A DNA stretch of 64,000 bases from Falsiroseomonas selenitidurans (GTDB lineage: Bacteria > Pseudomonadota > Alphaproteobacteria > Acetobacterales > Acetobacteraceae): NCBI RefSeq assembly GCF_012103215.1, contig NZ_JAAVNE010000003.1, positions 142,256-206,255 of the forward strand, in the 5' to 3' direction. Every line of letters begins with the position of its first letter. Position 1 is the stretch's first letter. Positions 51,354-59,589 of the stretch are shown one piece after another. A program made the translations under genes and the position numbers. The notes under the pieces are model-generated. The model was not told the origin of the DNA. It saw only the letters and a list, made by a program, of their open reading frames with translations, and ran no database searches.

Positions 51354-52046
51354 TCAGGCTCCGGCCGCCGCCACCCAATCCAGGATCAGATCCGCCAGGG
51401 CCTGCGGCGCCTCGATCGGCAGCATGTGGCCGCTGCCCTCGATGACGTGAAGCCGGGCGCCGGGGATGCCGGCGGCCAGTTCCTCCGCCTCCGCCACGCT
51501 GCGCAGCGCGTCCTGCGCGGCCGCCACCACCAGGGTGGGGCAGGCGATCTCGCCCAGGCGGGTGTCGAAGGCCGGGCGGGCGAGCTGCGACTGGCGCAGG
51601 AAGACCGCGCCGCCCAGCCGGTCCCCGATGGCGCGCAGCCGGTCGACCAGCGCCGTGTCGCCCGCCCGGTCCGGGTGCAGGCCACGGGCGATGGCGCCAC
51701 GGCTCATCCCCCGGAAGGCCTGCCCCGCCGGGCGGCCGGCAATGGCCTGGCGCCGCGCCTGCTGCGCGGCACTGTCGCCGCGGGCGGAGGTGGCGACCAG
51801 CACCAGCGCGCGCACCCGCGCCGGCGCCATTCGCGCCACTTCCCGCGCCACGAAGCCGCCCATGGAGAAGCCGACCAGCACGAAGCGCCCCGGCACATCC
51901 GCCAGCACGCGCGCCGCCATGGCCTGCATCGTCTCGTCCTGGAACAGGTCGCCATGGTGGATCGGGCCGAGCGGCGCCAGCAGCGGCGCCATCTCGTCCC
52001 ACAGCCCGGCATCCAGCATGAAGCCGGGCAGCAGCACCACGCTCAT
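51354..52046 (-). CDS. alpha/beta-fold hydrolase
   Basis: The 230-residue product has the triad in order: nucleophile GFSMGG (Ser near 61), Asp in AAAQDAL near 180, and His in EGSGHMLP near 207, with oxyanion-type VVLLPGFMLD near the start. No lid sequence identifies a substrate; esterase or small-ester hydrolase is the reasonable guess. ATG 52046 is used; the longer frame has no family sequence. Confidence 0.88.
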   Translation of the reverse strand: MSVVLLPGFMLDAGLWDEMAPLLAPLGPIHHGDLFQDETMQAMAARVLADVPGRFVLVGFSMGGFVAREVARMAPARVRALVLVATSARGDSAAQQARRQAIAGRPAGQAFRGMSRGAIARGLHPDRAGDTALVDRLRAIGDRLGGAVFLRQSQLARPAFDTRLGEIACPTLVVAAAQDALRSVAEAEELAAGIPGARLHVIEGSGHMLPIEAPQALADLILDWVAAAGA

Positions 52047-52288
52047 GCGCCGGGCCGCCCCGGGAAGCGCTGGGAGGGGCGGAGGCGAAACACCATCTGC
52101 AGCACTCACCGTCCGGGCGGTGGCTGGCGAAAGCAACGCTGGCGATCGCCCCGTCCGAACGACAGGCGATGCTGGCGGAATGCACCCTGCAGGTCTGCCA
52201 TCAGGCCGACATCGCGCACCTTCATTGCTCCTCTCGATGATCACCCTTATCCTTTCGGCGGCCGGGCCGATGGGGGATTTGGATCACC

Positions 52289-53854
52289 GTGGCGATCGTC
52301 CCCGAAGGTATCAGGCATAATCTTCTTTCCTACTGGGGGCACCTCGTCGCCGGTTCAGCCGGGACCATCGCATATCGGCCACTTCGGCATGTCACGCGGC
52401 AGGATGTCTTGGCAATCTCGGCACCTTGGGAAGGTGGTCGGACCATCATCCTCGCCCCGGATGGCGAGCAACCGGCGTCCTGGCGGATCGAGCCCGGCAC
52501 GCTACCCGGCTGTATCGCGCTGGGGAGCGAGGAGCACTGGCTGGGCTCGCGCAAGGATGGCAGCGTCTTCACCGTGCCCCAGAAGTCGGCCTGGGAGAAT
52601 TTTCTCCCGGTCTCGGAAGGTGTGATCGAAACACTGCGATCGATCCTGGTGCAGGATTGGACCATCGAGGGGAATGACGCGACCCGGTCTCGGCTGGGGC
52701 TGCGCAACTTCAACCTGGTCTTCGACGACCACCTCTTTCCGCTCCGGCTGAACAGCACGCTGGCGGAGCAGGACGGGCGGATCTTCCTGCGCACCGAAAC
52801 ACAAACCGTCTGCCTGCAACGCTGCGGCACGCGCCCACCACCGGCGATCTGGATCAACCCCCGCGGCAATATCGGCAACCGCGCCCTGCAATACCTGACG
52901 GCTGAAGGACTGCGCGCGCAGTTGCCGGAGGCAAGGATCAGCAATCTCCGGCTCGATATGTGGGGCATCGACCAGCCGGCCCCCCGCCCCCCGGCGGATC
53001 GCTGCGCCGGCACGGGACCGCGTCGCTACTGCCTCGACATCGGGGGCCTGGCGGATTGCCTGCGACGCGGGGAGGTGGATGCCCTGGCGATCGAGAGCTT
53101 CACCTTCCGCGTCGACCACTACCCGCCGCGCGAGACCTGCCGCACCCTGTTCCCGCCGGCTCGCGGCGCCGAGGCGGCCATTGGCTTCGGGAACGACGAA
53201 CTCCTCTGCAACATCCGGGCGGATGAGATCCTGCGCGGTGCCCACCCGGACTACATCCCGCTTCCGGCCGGCTTCTACCGGCGGCTGGAGGAGGACAGCG
53301 GACTGGAGCTGGTCTTCTACGGGCAGCTCGAACCGAACCCCTACATCGACTCCCTGCGAGAGGCGTTTCCGAATTCCCGCTTCATCGCCAGCCAGGGCGC
53401 CGCGATGGATTTCGAAATCATCCGGCGTTCCGCGAACATCGCGGTCGCCATCAGCACCTTCTCGTGGCTCGCGGCCTGGCTGAGCGAGGCGCGGCGGATC
53501 TATGTCCCGGTCGGCGGCATGCTCAACCCCATCCAGCACCCCGGCCAGACCTACATCGTGGGCGACGACCCGGCCTACCGCTACGTCATGCTGCCCATTG
53601 TCCGCTCGGCGAACCTCTATGAAGATCCGGCCCGGTTCTGGGAAGCGCAGCGCGTCCTGGGCGCCTCCTGCCGCCTTGCGGAGGAGCAGGAGCTTGCCTC
53701 GCTGATTCGGTTGGCTGCCTCGCCGGAACGCTCCGGGCGGCTGGATCTGGGCGGCTTCGACAGCGGATCCTATCTGCGAAGCCGCCCCGCCCTGGAGTCC
53801 GAGGTGCTGGCCCTGCGGGCGACGGCGCTGGGCGACCGCCTCGCCCGCGACTAG
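52289..53854 (+). CDS. glycosyltransferase-like protein (GT11/fucosyltransferase-fold resemblance), uncertain
   Basis: The 521-residue protein starts at GTG 52289. The N-terminal 180 residues are not recognised. The C-terminal half has WINPRGNIGNRALQYL, DELLCNIRADEILRG, FYRRLEEDSGLELVFYGQLEPNPY, and AVAISTFSWLAAWLSEARRIYVPVGG. This pattern is reminiscent of GT-B-fold sugar transferases such as alpha-1,2-fucosyltransferases, with IRADE standing where those have a basic HxRRGD-like motif. The assignment is by resemblance only. It is flanked by an alpha/beta hydrolase and an S49 peptidase, which give no functional clue. Confidence 0.5.
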   Translation: MAIVPEGIRHNLLSYWGHLVAGSAGTIAYRPLRHVTRQDVLAISAPWEGGRTIILAPDGEQPASWRIEPGTLPGCIALGSEEHWLGSRKDGSVFTVPQKSAWENFLPVSEGVIETLRSILVQDWTIEGNDATRSRLGLRNFNLVFDDHLFPLRLNSTLAEQDGRIFLRTETQTVCLQRCGTRPPPAIWINPRGNIGNRALQYLTAEGLRAQLPEARISNLRLDMWGIDQPAPRPPADRCAGTGPRRYCLDIGGLADCLRRGEVDALAIESFTFRVDHYPPRETCRTLFPPARGAEAAIGFGNDELLCNIRADEILRGAHPDYIPLPAGFYRRLEEDSGLELVFYGQLEPNPYIDSLREAFPNSRFIASQGAAMDFEIIRRSANIAVAISTFSWLAAWLSEARRIYVPVGGMLNPIQHPGQTYIVGDDPAYRYVMLPIVRSANLYEDPARFWEAQRVLGASCRLAEEQELASLIRLAASPERSGRLDLGGFDSGSYLRSRPALESEVLALRATALGDRLARD

Positions 53855-53927
53855 GGCCTGTGGGCAGTTGGGCTGCGGGCGCGAAAGGCGGAGGACTGCC
53901 GGCCTGGGGGCTCCGGCCATGTGCGCG

Positions 53928-54758
53928 CTACAGCCCCAGCCGCGCCCAGGCCGCCCGTTCCTCCACCGCCGCCAGCGCCCCCCCTGCCAGCGCCCCGCCC
54001 AGCGCCGCGCCGGAGAACAGGCGGAGCGGCCAGGGCGGGCGGCGGGCGGCGATGGGGATGATCTGCGCCTTGTCGCCATGCCGGGCGCGGAGTTCGCCCG
54101 TCACCTCCCCCAGCCGGTCCGCCAGGCCAAGCTCCACCGCGCGCCTTCCGGTCCAGAAGCGGCCGCTGAACAACTCCTCCTCCGGCGCCACCAGCCGGGC
54201 GCCGCGGCGGGCGCGGACCCAGTCGCGGAACACCCCGTGCAACTCGGCCAGCAGCGCCTCCAGCCGCGCCACATCCTCCGGCCGTTCGGGGCGGAAGGGG
54301 TCGAGGAAGCTTTTCTCGCTGCCCGCGGTGTACATCCGCCGCTGCACGCCGAGCCGCCCGATCGCCTCCTCCAGCCCGAAGCCGGCACTGATCACGCCGA
54401 TGGAGCCCAGGATGCTGGCCGGGTCGGCCACGATCTCATCCGCGGCACAAGCCAGCCAATAGCCGCCGGAGGCCGCGGCATCCTCGACATAGGCGGTGAC
54501 CTTCACGCGCTTCTTCTCCGCCAGCCGGCGGATGCGCTGGGCCACCAGGCTGGACTGCACCGGCGACCCGCCGGGCGAATTGATCACCAGCGCCACCTCC
54601 GCCAGGCGCTTCAGGCCGAAGGCGCGGTCGATCAGCTGGCCGCTGGCCTGGGCGCTGATGCCGGGGGTGGCGAAGGGGCTGGTGCCGCGGGCGGCGATGG
54701 CGCCCGAAAGGCGCAGCAGCGCGATGCGGGGCGGCTTGGACAGAAAGGGAAGCTTCAT
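53928..54758 (-). CDS. S49 signal-peptide-peptidase-like serine peptidase
   Basis: The 276-residue product has VINSPGGSPVQSSLVAQRI and the serine site AAASGGYWLACAADEI, with the lysine expected further on (near KSFLDP). This is the SppA/SohB architecture of single-domain S49 peptidases. It lacks a convincing N-terminal membrane helix; the C-terminus has Gly/Ala-rich hydrophobic stretches. It may degrade signal-peptide remnants. Confidence 0.88.
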   Translation of the reverse strand: MKLPFLSKPPRIALLRLSGAIAARGTSPFATPGISAQASGQLIDRAFGLKRLAEVALVINSPGGSPVQSSLVAQRIRRLAEKKRVKVTAYVEDAAASGGYWLACAADEIVADPASILGSIGVISAGFGLEEAIGRLGVQRRMYTAGSEKSFLDPFRPERPEDVARLEALLAELHGVFRDWVRARRGARLVAPEEELFSGRFWTGRRAVELGLADRLGEVTGELRARHGDKAQIIPIAARRPPWPLRLFSGAALGGALAGGALAAVEERAAWARLGL

Positions 54759-54857
54759 CCGGGATAGATGCGCCGCCGCGACGGCCGTGCAAGCGCCCGC
54801 CCCCTTCCGCCGCGCCCGCCGGCGCGCCATTGTCCGGACAACACCACCGAGAGACCC

Positions 54858-56057
54858 ATGGCCAAGCCCCTTCCCGTCCTCATCGCCGGCGCCGGTCCGG
54901 TCGGCATGGTCGCCGCCGCCTACCTGGCCGGGGAAGGCATCCCCGTCACCATCGTCGAACAGGCCGAGGCGCTGCCGACCGACCTCCGCGCCTCCACCTT
55001 CCACCCGCCGACGCTGGACATGCTGGGCCGGTTCGGCGTGGTGGAAAGCCTGATCGAACAGGGGCTGGTCTGCCCGCAATGGCAGTTCCGCGACCGCGCC
55101 CGCGGCCCCATCGCCACCTTCGACATGGGGGTGCTCTCGGCCGACACGGACCACCCCTATCGCCTGCAATGCGAGCAATGGCGGCTGACGCAGATGCTGC
55201 GCGACCGCATGGCGGCCAACCCCGACGTCACCTTCATCTACGACGCCCGCGCAGCCGACGTGACGCAGGACGCGGATGGCGTCACGCTGGTGATCGAGCG
55301 CCCGGATGGCAGCACGGAACGCCTCGCCGGGTCATACCTGATCGGCGCCGACGGCGCGCGCAGCGCCGTGCGGCGGGCGATGGGCACGGAATTCCGCGGC
55401 CAGACGATCCCGGAGATCTTCCTCTCGCTCTCCACCACCTTCCCCTTCCATGAGGCGATCCCGGACCTGGCGGACATCTCCTACATCTCGGATCCGGAGG
55501 AATGGTTCGTGCTGCTGCGCACGGCGTCCCTGTGGCGCGTGCTGTTCCCGACCGACCCGACGGAGACGGAGGAGGCGATGACCGCGCCGGCGCGGATGGA
55601 TGCGCGGCTGCAGGCGGTGGTGCCGAACCCGGCGGGGTATGAAGTGGTGCACCGTACCGGCTACCGGGTGCATGAGCGGGTGGTGGACGACTACGTCCAT
55701 GGCCGCGTCTTCCTGGCCGGCGATGCCGCCCACATCAACAACCCGCTCGGCGGCATGGGCATGAATGGCGGAATCCACGATGCCTTCAACCTGGCGGAGA
55801 AGCTGGCCGCGGTGTGGCGCGGCGCGCCGCTGGAGACCATGGGCCGCTACGGGCGGCAGCGCCGCAAGGTGGCGCTCGACGTCGTGCAGCAGCAGGCGCT
55901 GCGCAACCGGCAGATCCTGAACCAGCGCGACCCGGCGGTGCGGCAGGCCCATCATGACGAGCTGCGCGCCACGGTGGCCGATGCCGCGCGCCACCGCGCC
56001 TATCTGCTGCGCTCCTCCATGATCCAATCCCTGCGCGACCTGGAGACGGTGGCATGA
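54858..56057 (+). CDS. FAD-dependent aromatic hydroxylase (PHBH-type monooxygenase)
   Basis: The 399-residue flavoprotein has the FAD motif LIAGAGPVGMVAAAYLAGEG near the N-terminus, DG(A)-type motif YLIGADGARSAVRR near 158-170, and GRVFLAGDAAHINNPLGGMGMNGGIHDAFNLA (the GD motif) near 290. All three signatures of group A aromatic monooxygenases are present. The aromatic substrate is unknown. The stop overlaps the next gene by 4 bp, so the two products may act in sequence. Confidence 0.9.
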   Translation: MAKPLPVLIAGAGPVGMVAAAYLAGEGIPVTIVEQAEALPTDLRASTFHPPTLDMLGRFGVVESLIEQGLVCPQWQFRDRARGPIATFDMGVLSADTDHPYRLQCEQWRLTQMLRDRMAANPDVTFIYDARAADVTQDADGVTLVIERPDGSTERLAGSYLIGADGARSAVRRAMGTEFRGQTIPEIFLSLSTTFPFHEAIPDLADISYISDPEEWFVLLRTASLWRVLFPTDPTETEEAMTAPARMDARLQAVVPNPAGYEVVHRTGYRVHERVVDDYVHGRVFLAGDAAHINNPLGGMGMNGGIHDAFNLAEKLAAVWRGAPLETMGRYGRQRRKVALDVVQQQALRNRQILNQRDPAVRQAHHDELRATVADAARHRAYLLRSSMIQSLRDLETVA

Positions 56058-56677
56058 GCGGACACCCCGAGGCCGAGATCTACCACCGCCAGGGCATGGG
56101 CCAGACCGCCGGCATGGGGAACCGCCCGGCCCTGATCATCGTGGACTATGTGGTGGGCTTCGCCGATCCGGCGCATTTCGGCGGCGGCAACATCGCGCCG
56201 GCCATCGGCCAGACGGTGCACCTGCTCGCCTTCGCCCGGCGGCATCGCTGGCCGGTCGCGCATACCCGCGTGGTCTATGCGGAGGACGGCTCCGATGCCG
56301 GGGTCTTCACCCTGAAGGCGCCGTCGCTCCTCAAGCTGACCGAGCATTCGCCGCTGTCGCAGATCGTGCCGGAACTGGCGCCGGTGGCGGGCGAGCACAT
56401 CATCCGCAAGCAGGGTGCCTCCGGCTTCTTCGACACCAACCTGGCCAGCTGGCTGCGCTTCCAGGGCGCGGACACGGTGGTGGTGGCCGGCTGCACCACC
56501 AGCGGCTGCGTGCGCGCCACCGTGGTGGACAGCCTGCAGCACAATTTCCGCACCATCGTCGCGACCGATTGCGTCGGCGACCGCGCGATCGGCCCGCATG
56601 AGGCGAATCTGTTCGACATGGGCCAGAAATACGCGGATCTGCTGACCCGGGCGGAGATCGAGGCGCGCGCGGGCTGA
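56054..56677 (+). CDS. isochorismatase-family cysteine hydrolase
   Basis: The 207-residue product has the catalytic triad Asp31 (IIVDYVVGF), Lys119 (IIRKQGASGFF) and Cys152 (GCTTSGCVRAT). The sequence resembles N-carbamoylsarcosine amidase/maleamate amidohydrolase types more than isochorismatase itself. Paired by a 4-bp overlap with a flavin hydroxylase, it fits a ring-hydroxylation plus amide-hydrolysis step as in pyridine degradation, but the rest of such a pathway is absent. Confidence 0.88.
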   Translation: MSGHPEAEIYHRQGMGQTAGMGNRPALIIVDYVVGFADPAHFGGGNIAPAIGQTVHLLAFARRHRWPVAHTRVVYAEDGSDAGVFTLKAPSLLKLTEHSPLSQIVPELAPVAGEHIIRKQGASGFFDTNLASWLRFQGADTVVVAGCTTSGCVRATVVDSLQHNFRTIVATDCVGDRAIGPHEANLFDMGQKYADLLTRAEIEARAG

Positions 56678-56688
56678 GCGGCCGGGCG

Positions 56689-57513
56689 CTACGCCGCCGG
56701 CGCGGGCAGCTTCATCCAGTCCGGCACGCGCGGCGTCAGCAGGGCGCCACCGGCGGAGAGCACCACGCCCTCCGCCAGCACATCCAGCCGCAGCAGCGCC
56801 AGGCCGTGGCCGTCGCGGGCGGACCGCATCTCCCCCACCTCCGTTCCGTCGCGGAGCACCGGCGTGCCGCGCGGCGGCAGGCCGCCCTGCACCGTCACCG
56901 GCACGATGCGGCGCTTCAGCAGGCCCCGATACTTGGTCCGCGCCGTCAGCTCCTGCCCCATGTAGCAGCCCTTGGACCAGGACACGCCGCCGAGCTCGTC
57001 GAAACCGCCTTCCAGCAGCACGGATTTCTCCGGCTCCAGGTCGCGGGAGCCGTCCGGCAGGCCGAGCGACAGGCGGTGCAGGTCATACTCCGCCGCGGTC
57101 GCATCGGCGGCGAAGGGCGCCGTGGCCAGGAAGCGCCAGCCGGCGGCGGGCAGCCGCGGGTCCGGCGCGGCCAGATCCGCCGCCGGCGGCACCGCGCCGC
57201 CCCAGGCCGCGCCGACATGGAATTCGCCCGAGGCGTCGCGCAGCGCCACCTGGGCGCGCAGCCGGAAGCGCGACAGGCGCTGCACCAGCATGGGCACCTG
57301 CGCCGCCTCCGCCTCCAGCAGCAGGCGCTCGGCCTCCGCCAGGATGAAGAAATCGGCCAGCCACTTGCCCTGCGGCGTCAGCAGCGCGGCCCAGACGGCA
57401 CGCCCCGGCGCCGCCAGGGCGACGTCGTTGGAAACCAGGCCCTGCAGGAAGCCCAGGCGATCCGCGCCCGTCAGCTCCACCACGCCCCGTTCAGGCAATC
57501 CGGCAATCGGCAT
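56689..57513 (-). CDS. ygfZ: YgfZ/GcvT-domain folate-binding Fe-S repair protein
   Basis: The 274-residue product has the YgfZ signature KGCYMGQELTAR near residue 185 with the conserved cysteine, and the GcvT-like N-terminal fold (RLGFLQGLVSNDV). It is a tetrahydrofolate-binding protein linked to iron-sulfur cluster enzyme maintenance. ATG 57513 (MPIAGLPERG) is the family start; the frame running to 59517 is spurious. Confidence 0.94.
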   Translation of the reverse strand: MPIAGLPERGVVELTGADRLGFLQGLVSNDVALAAPGRAVWAALLTPQGKWLADFFILAEAERLLLEAEAAQVPMLVQRLSRFRLRAQVALRDASGEFHVGAAWGGAVPPAADLAAPDPRLPAAGWRFLATAPFAADATAAEYDLHRLSLGLPDGSRDLEPEKSVLLEGGFDELGGVSWSKGCYMGQELTARTKYRGLLKRRIVPVTVQGGLPPRGTPVLRDGTEVGEMRSARDGHGLALLRLDVLAEGVVLSAGGALLTPRVPDWMKLPAPAA

Positions 57514-57616
57514 GCGGCACAGATGGGCGGGGCCCTGTGGCGATGCAACAGGCCGATACGCGGGTGCCTGGTTCGGTTGGGGCGGCTCGCCGCGTTGTGC
57601 TATGGGCGGCGCCTGC

Positions 57617-58543
57617 ATGCGCATCCTTTTCGTCACCGCCACCCGGATCGGGGACGCGGTCCTCTCGACCGGTCTGCTGGACCATCTGATTCGCACCCAT
57701 CCCGGGGCGCGGATCACGGTCGCCTGCGGCCCCGCCGCCGCCGGCGTCTTCGCCCGGATGCCGCAGCGGGAGGCCCTGATCGTGCTGGCCAAGCGGCGCT
57801 GGTCGCTGCACTGGCTGGATCTGTGGCGCCGGGTTGCCTTCACCCGATGGGACCTGGTGGTGGATCTGCGCGCCTCGGCGCTGGCCTGGACGGTGCCGGC
57901 GCGGCGGCGGCTGACCGGCCGCGGCGGGCGGCGGCCGGGGCACCGCCTGGCGCATCTCGGGGCGCTGATGCGGCTGGCGCCGCCGCCGCTGCCGGTCGCC
58001 TGGACCGCGCCGGCGGATGAGGCGCGCGCCGCGGCGCTGCTGCCGGGCGGCCCCTGGCTGGTGCTCGGGCCGACCGCCAACTGGGTCGAGAAGGTGTGGC
58101 CGGCGGAACGCTTCGTGCAGGTGGCGCGGGCGCTGGTCTCGCCCGGCGGCGCGCTGGAAGGCGCCCGCATCGCCATCCTCGGCGGGCCGGGGCCGGGGGA
58201 GCGCGCCATGGCCACCCCGGTGCTGGAAGCCTTCCCCGCCGCGGTGGATCTGGTGGGTACCCTCGCCCTGCCGGAGGTGGCCGCCGTGCTGCGGCGCGCC
58301 GCGCTGTTCCTGGGCAATGATTCCGGCCTGATGCACCTGGCCGCCGCCACCGGGGCGCCCACCATCGGCCTGTTCGGCCGCAGCAGCGCCGAAGAATATG
58401 GCCCCTGCGGTCCGAACGCCCGGGCGGTGGAAGCCGACGGCCCGCCCTTCGTGACGCCAATGACGGACCTGCCCGCCCCGCGCGTGCTGGCCGCGGCGGA
58501 GTCGCTGCTGCGGCCAAGGGTGCCGGAAGGGCAGGTCGCATGA
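57617..58543 (+). CDS. glycosyltransferase family 9 (heptosyltransferase-like)
   Basis: A 308-residue GT-B protein that starts MRILFVTATRIGDAVLSTGLLDHL. Nucleotide-sugar-binding sequence includes WLVLGPTANWVEKVWPAERF and LFLGNDSGLMHLAAATGAPTIGLFG, standard for WaaC/WaaF-type enzymes. It adds ADP-heptose-type sugars to lipopolysaccharide core. The following gene overlaps by 4 bp. An in-frame ATG at 57602 is an alternative start. Confidence 0.9.
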   Translation: MRILFVTATRIGDAVLSTGLLDHLIRTHPGARITVACGPAAAGVFARMPQREALIVLAKRRWSLHWLDLWRRVAFTRWDLVVDLRASALAWTVPARRRLTGRGGRRPGHRLAHLGALMRLAPPPLPVAWTAPADEARAAALLPGGPWLVLGPTANWVEKVWPAERFVQVARALVSPGGALEGARIAILGGPGPGERAMATPVLEAFPAAVDLVGTLALPEVAAVLRRAALFLGNDSGLMHLAAATGAPTIGLFGRSSAEEYGPCGPNARAVEADGPPFVTPMTDLPAPRVLAAAESLLRPRVPEGQVA

Positions 58544-59589
58544 GGGTGGCGCATGTCATGGCTGGCGCGCCCCAGGGCGGCGCCGAGGCCTTCTTCGAGC
58601 GCCTGGTGGTGGCCCAGCACCGCGCCGGCCTGGCCGTGCAGGCGGTGATCCGGCGCGAGGCCGGGCGCGCCGCACGGCTCGCCGCCGGCGGCGTTCCGCC
58701 CATCGAGCTCGGCTTCGGCGGGCCGCTCGATCTGTTGACGGCCGGGCGGCTGCGCCGGGCGCTGGCGGCCTTCCGGCCGGATGTGGTGGTGGCCTGGATG
58801 AATCGCGCCGCCGGCTTCGCCCGCGCGGCGACGGGGGCCAGGGCCCCCTGGGCGCTGGCCGGGCGGCTGGGCGGGCAGTACAGGTTGCGCCACTATGCCG
58901 GCTGCGACCTGCTGGCCGCCAACACGCACGGCCTGGTGGCCTGGATCGCGGCGCAGGGCTGGCCGGAGGCGCGGCTGCGCCATGTGCCGAACTTCGCCGC
59001 GGACCTCGCCGCCGCCAGCCCCGCGCCGCTGCCCTTCCCGCCCGGCGCCGTGCCGCTGCTGGCCATGGGCCGGCTGCACCCGAACAAGGACTTCCCCACC
59101 CTGCTGCGCGCCCTGGCGCGGCTGCCGACCGAGGTGCACCTGGCGCTGGCCGGCGACGGGCCGGACCGCCTGGCACTCGAAGCCCAGGCACGGGCGCTGG
59201 GCCTCGGTGGGCGCGTGGCTTTCCTCGGCTGGCGCCAGGATGTCGGCGCGCTGCTGGCGGCCAGCCGGATGCTGGTGGTGCCGTCGCGCATCGAGCCGCT
59301 GGGCAATGTCGTGCTGGAGGGCTTCTCCGCCGCGCGCGCCGTGGTCGCCACCGCCGCGGACGGCCCGCGGGAGGTGATCCGCCACGGCGAGACCGGGCTG
59401 CTGGTGCCGATCGGCGAGGCCCCTGCCATGGCCGATTGCATCGCCGCCCTGCTGGCCGCGCCCGACCGCGCCGCGGCGCTGGCCGCCGCCGGGCGGGCGG
59501 AGTTCCTGGCCCATCATGCGGAAGCCCCGGTGCTGGCGGCCTGGGACCGCTTCCTGGCGGATGCCGCCGCGCGCAGGGGGACCGGCTGA
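58540..59589 (+). CDS. glycosyltransferase family 4
   Basis: The 349-residue GT-B protein starts RVAHVMAGAPQGGAEAFFERLV and has LLAMGRLHPNKDFPTLLRAL, then the donor-binding EPLGNVVLEGFSAARAVVATAADGP. The EPLGN...E motif is the standard GT4 E-x7-E element. It transfers a sugar to a surface glycan. It overlaps GT9 by 4 bp and the asnB gene by one base. Confidence 0.92.
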   Translation: MRVAHVMAGAPQGGAEAFFERLVVAQHRAGLAVQAVIRREAGRAARLAAGGVPPIELGFGGPLDLLTAGRLRRALAAFRPDVVVAWMNRAAGFARAATGARAPWALAGRLGGQYRLRHYAGCDLLAANTHGLVAWIAAQGWPEARLRHVPNFAADLAAASPAPLPFPPGAVPLLAMGRLHPNKDFPTLLRALARLPTEVHLALAGDGPDRLALEAQARALGLGGRVAFLGWRQDVGALLAASRMLVVPSRIEPLGNVVLEGFSAARAVVATAADGPREVIRHGETGLLVPIGEAPAMADCIAALLAAPDRAAALAAAGRAEFLAHHAEAPVLAAWDRFLADAAARRGTG

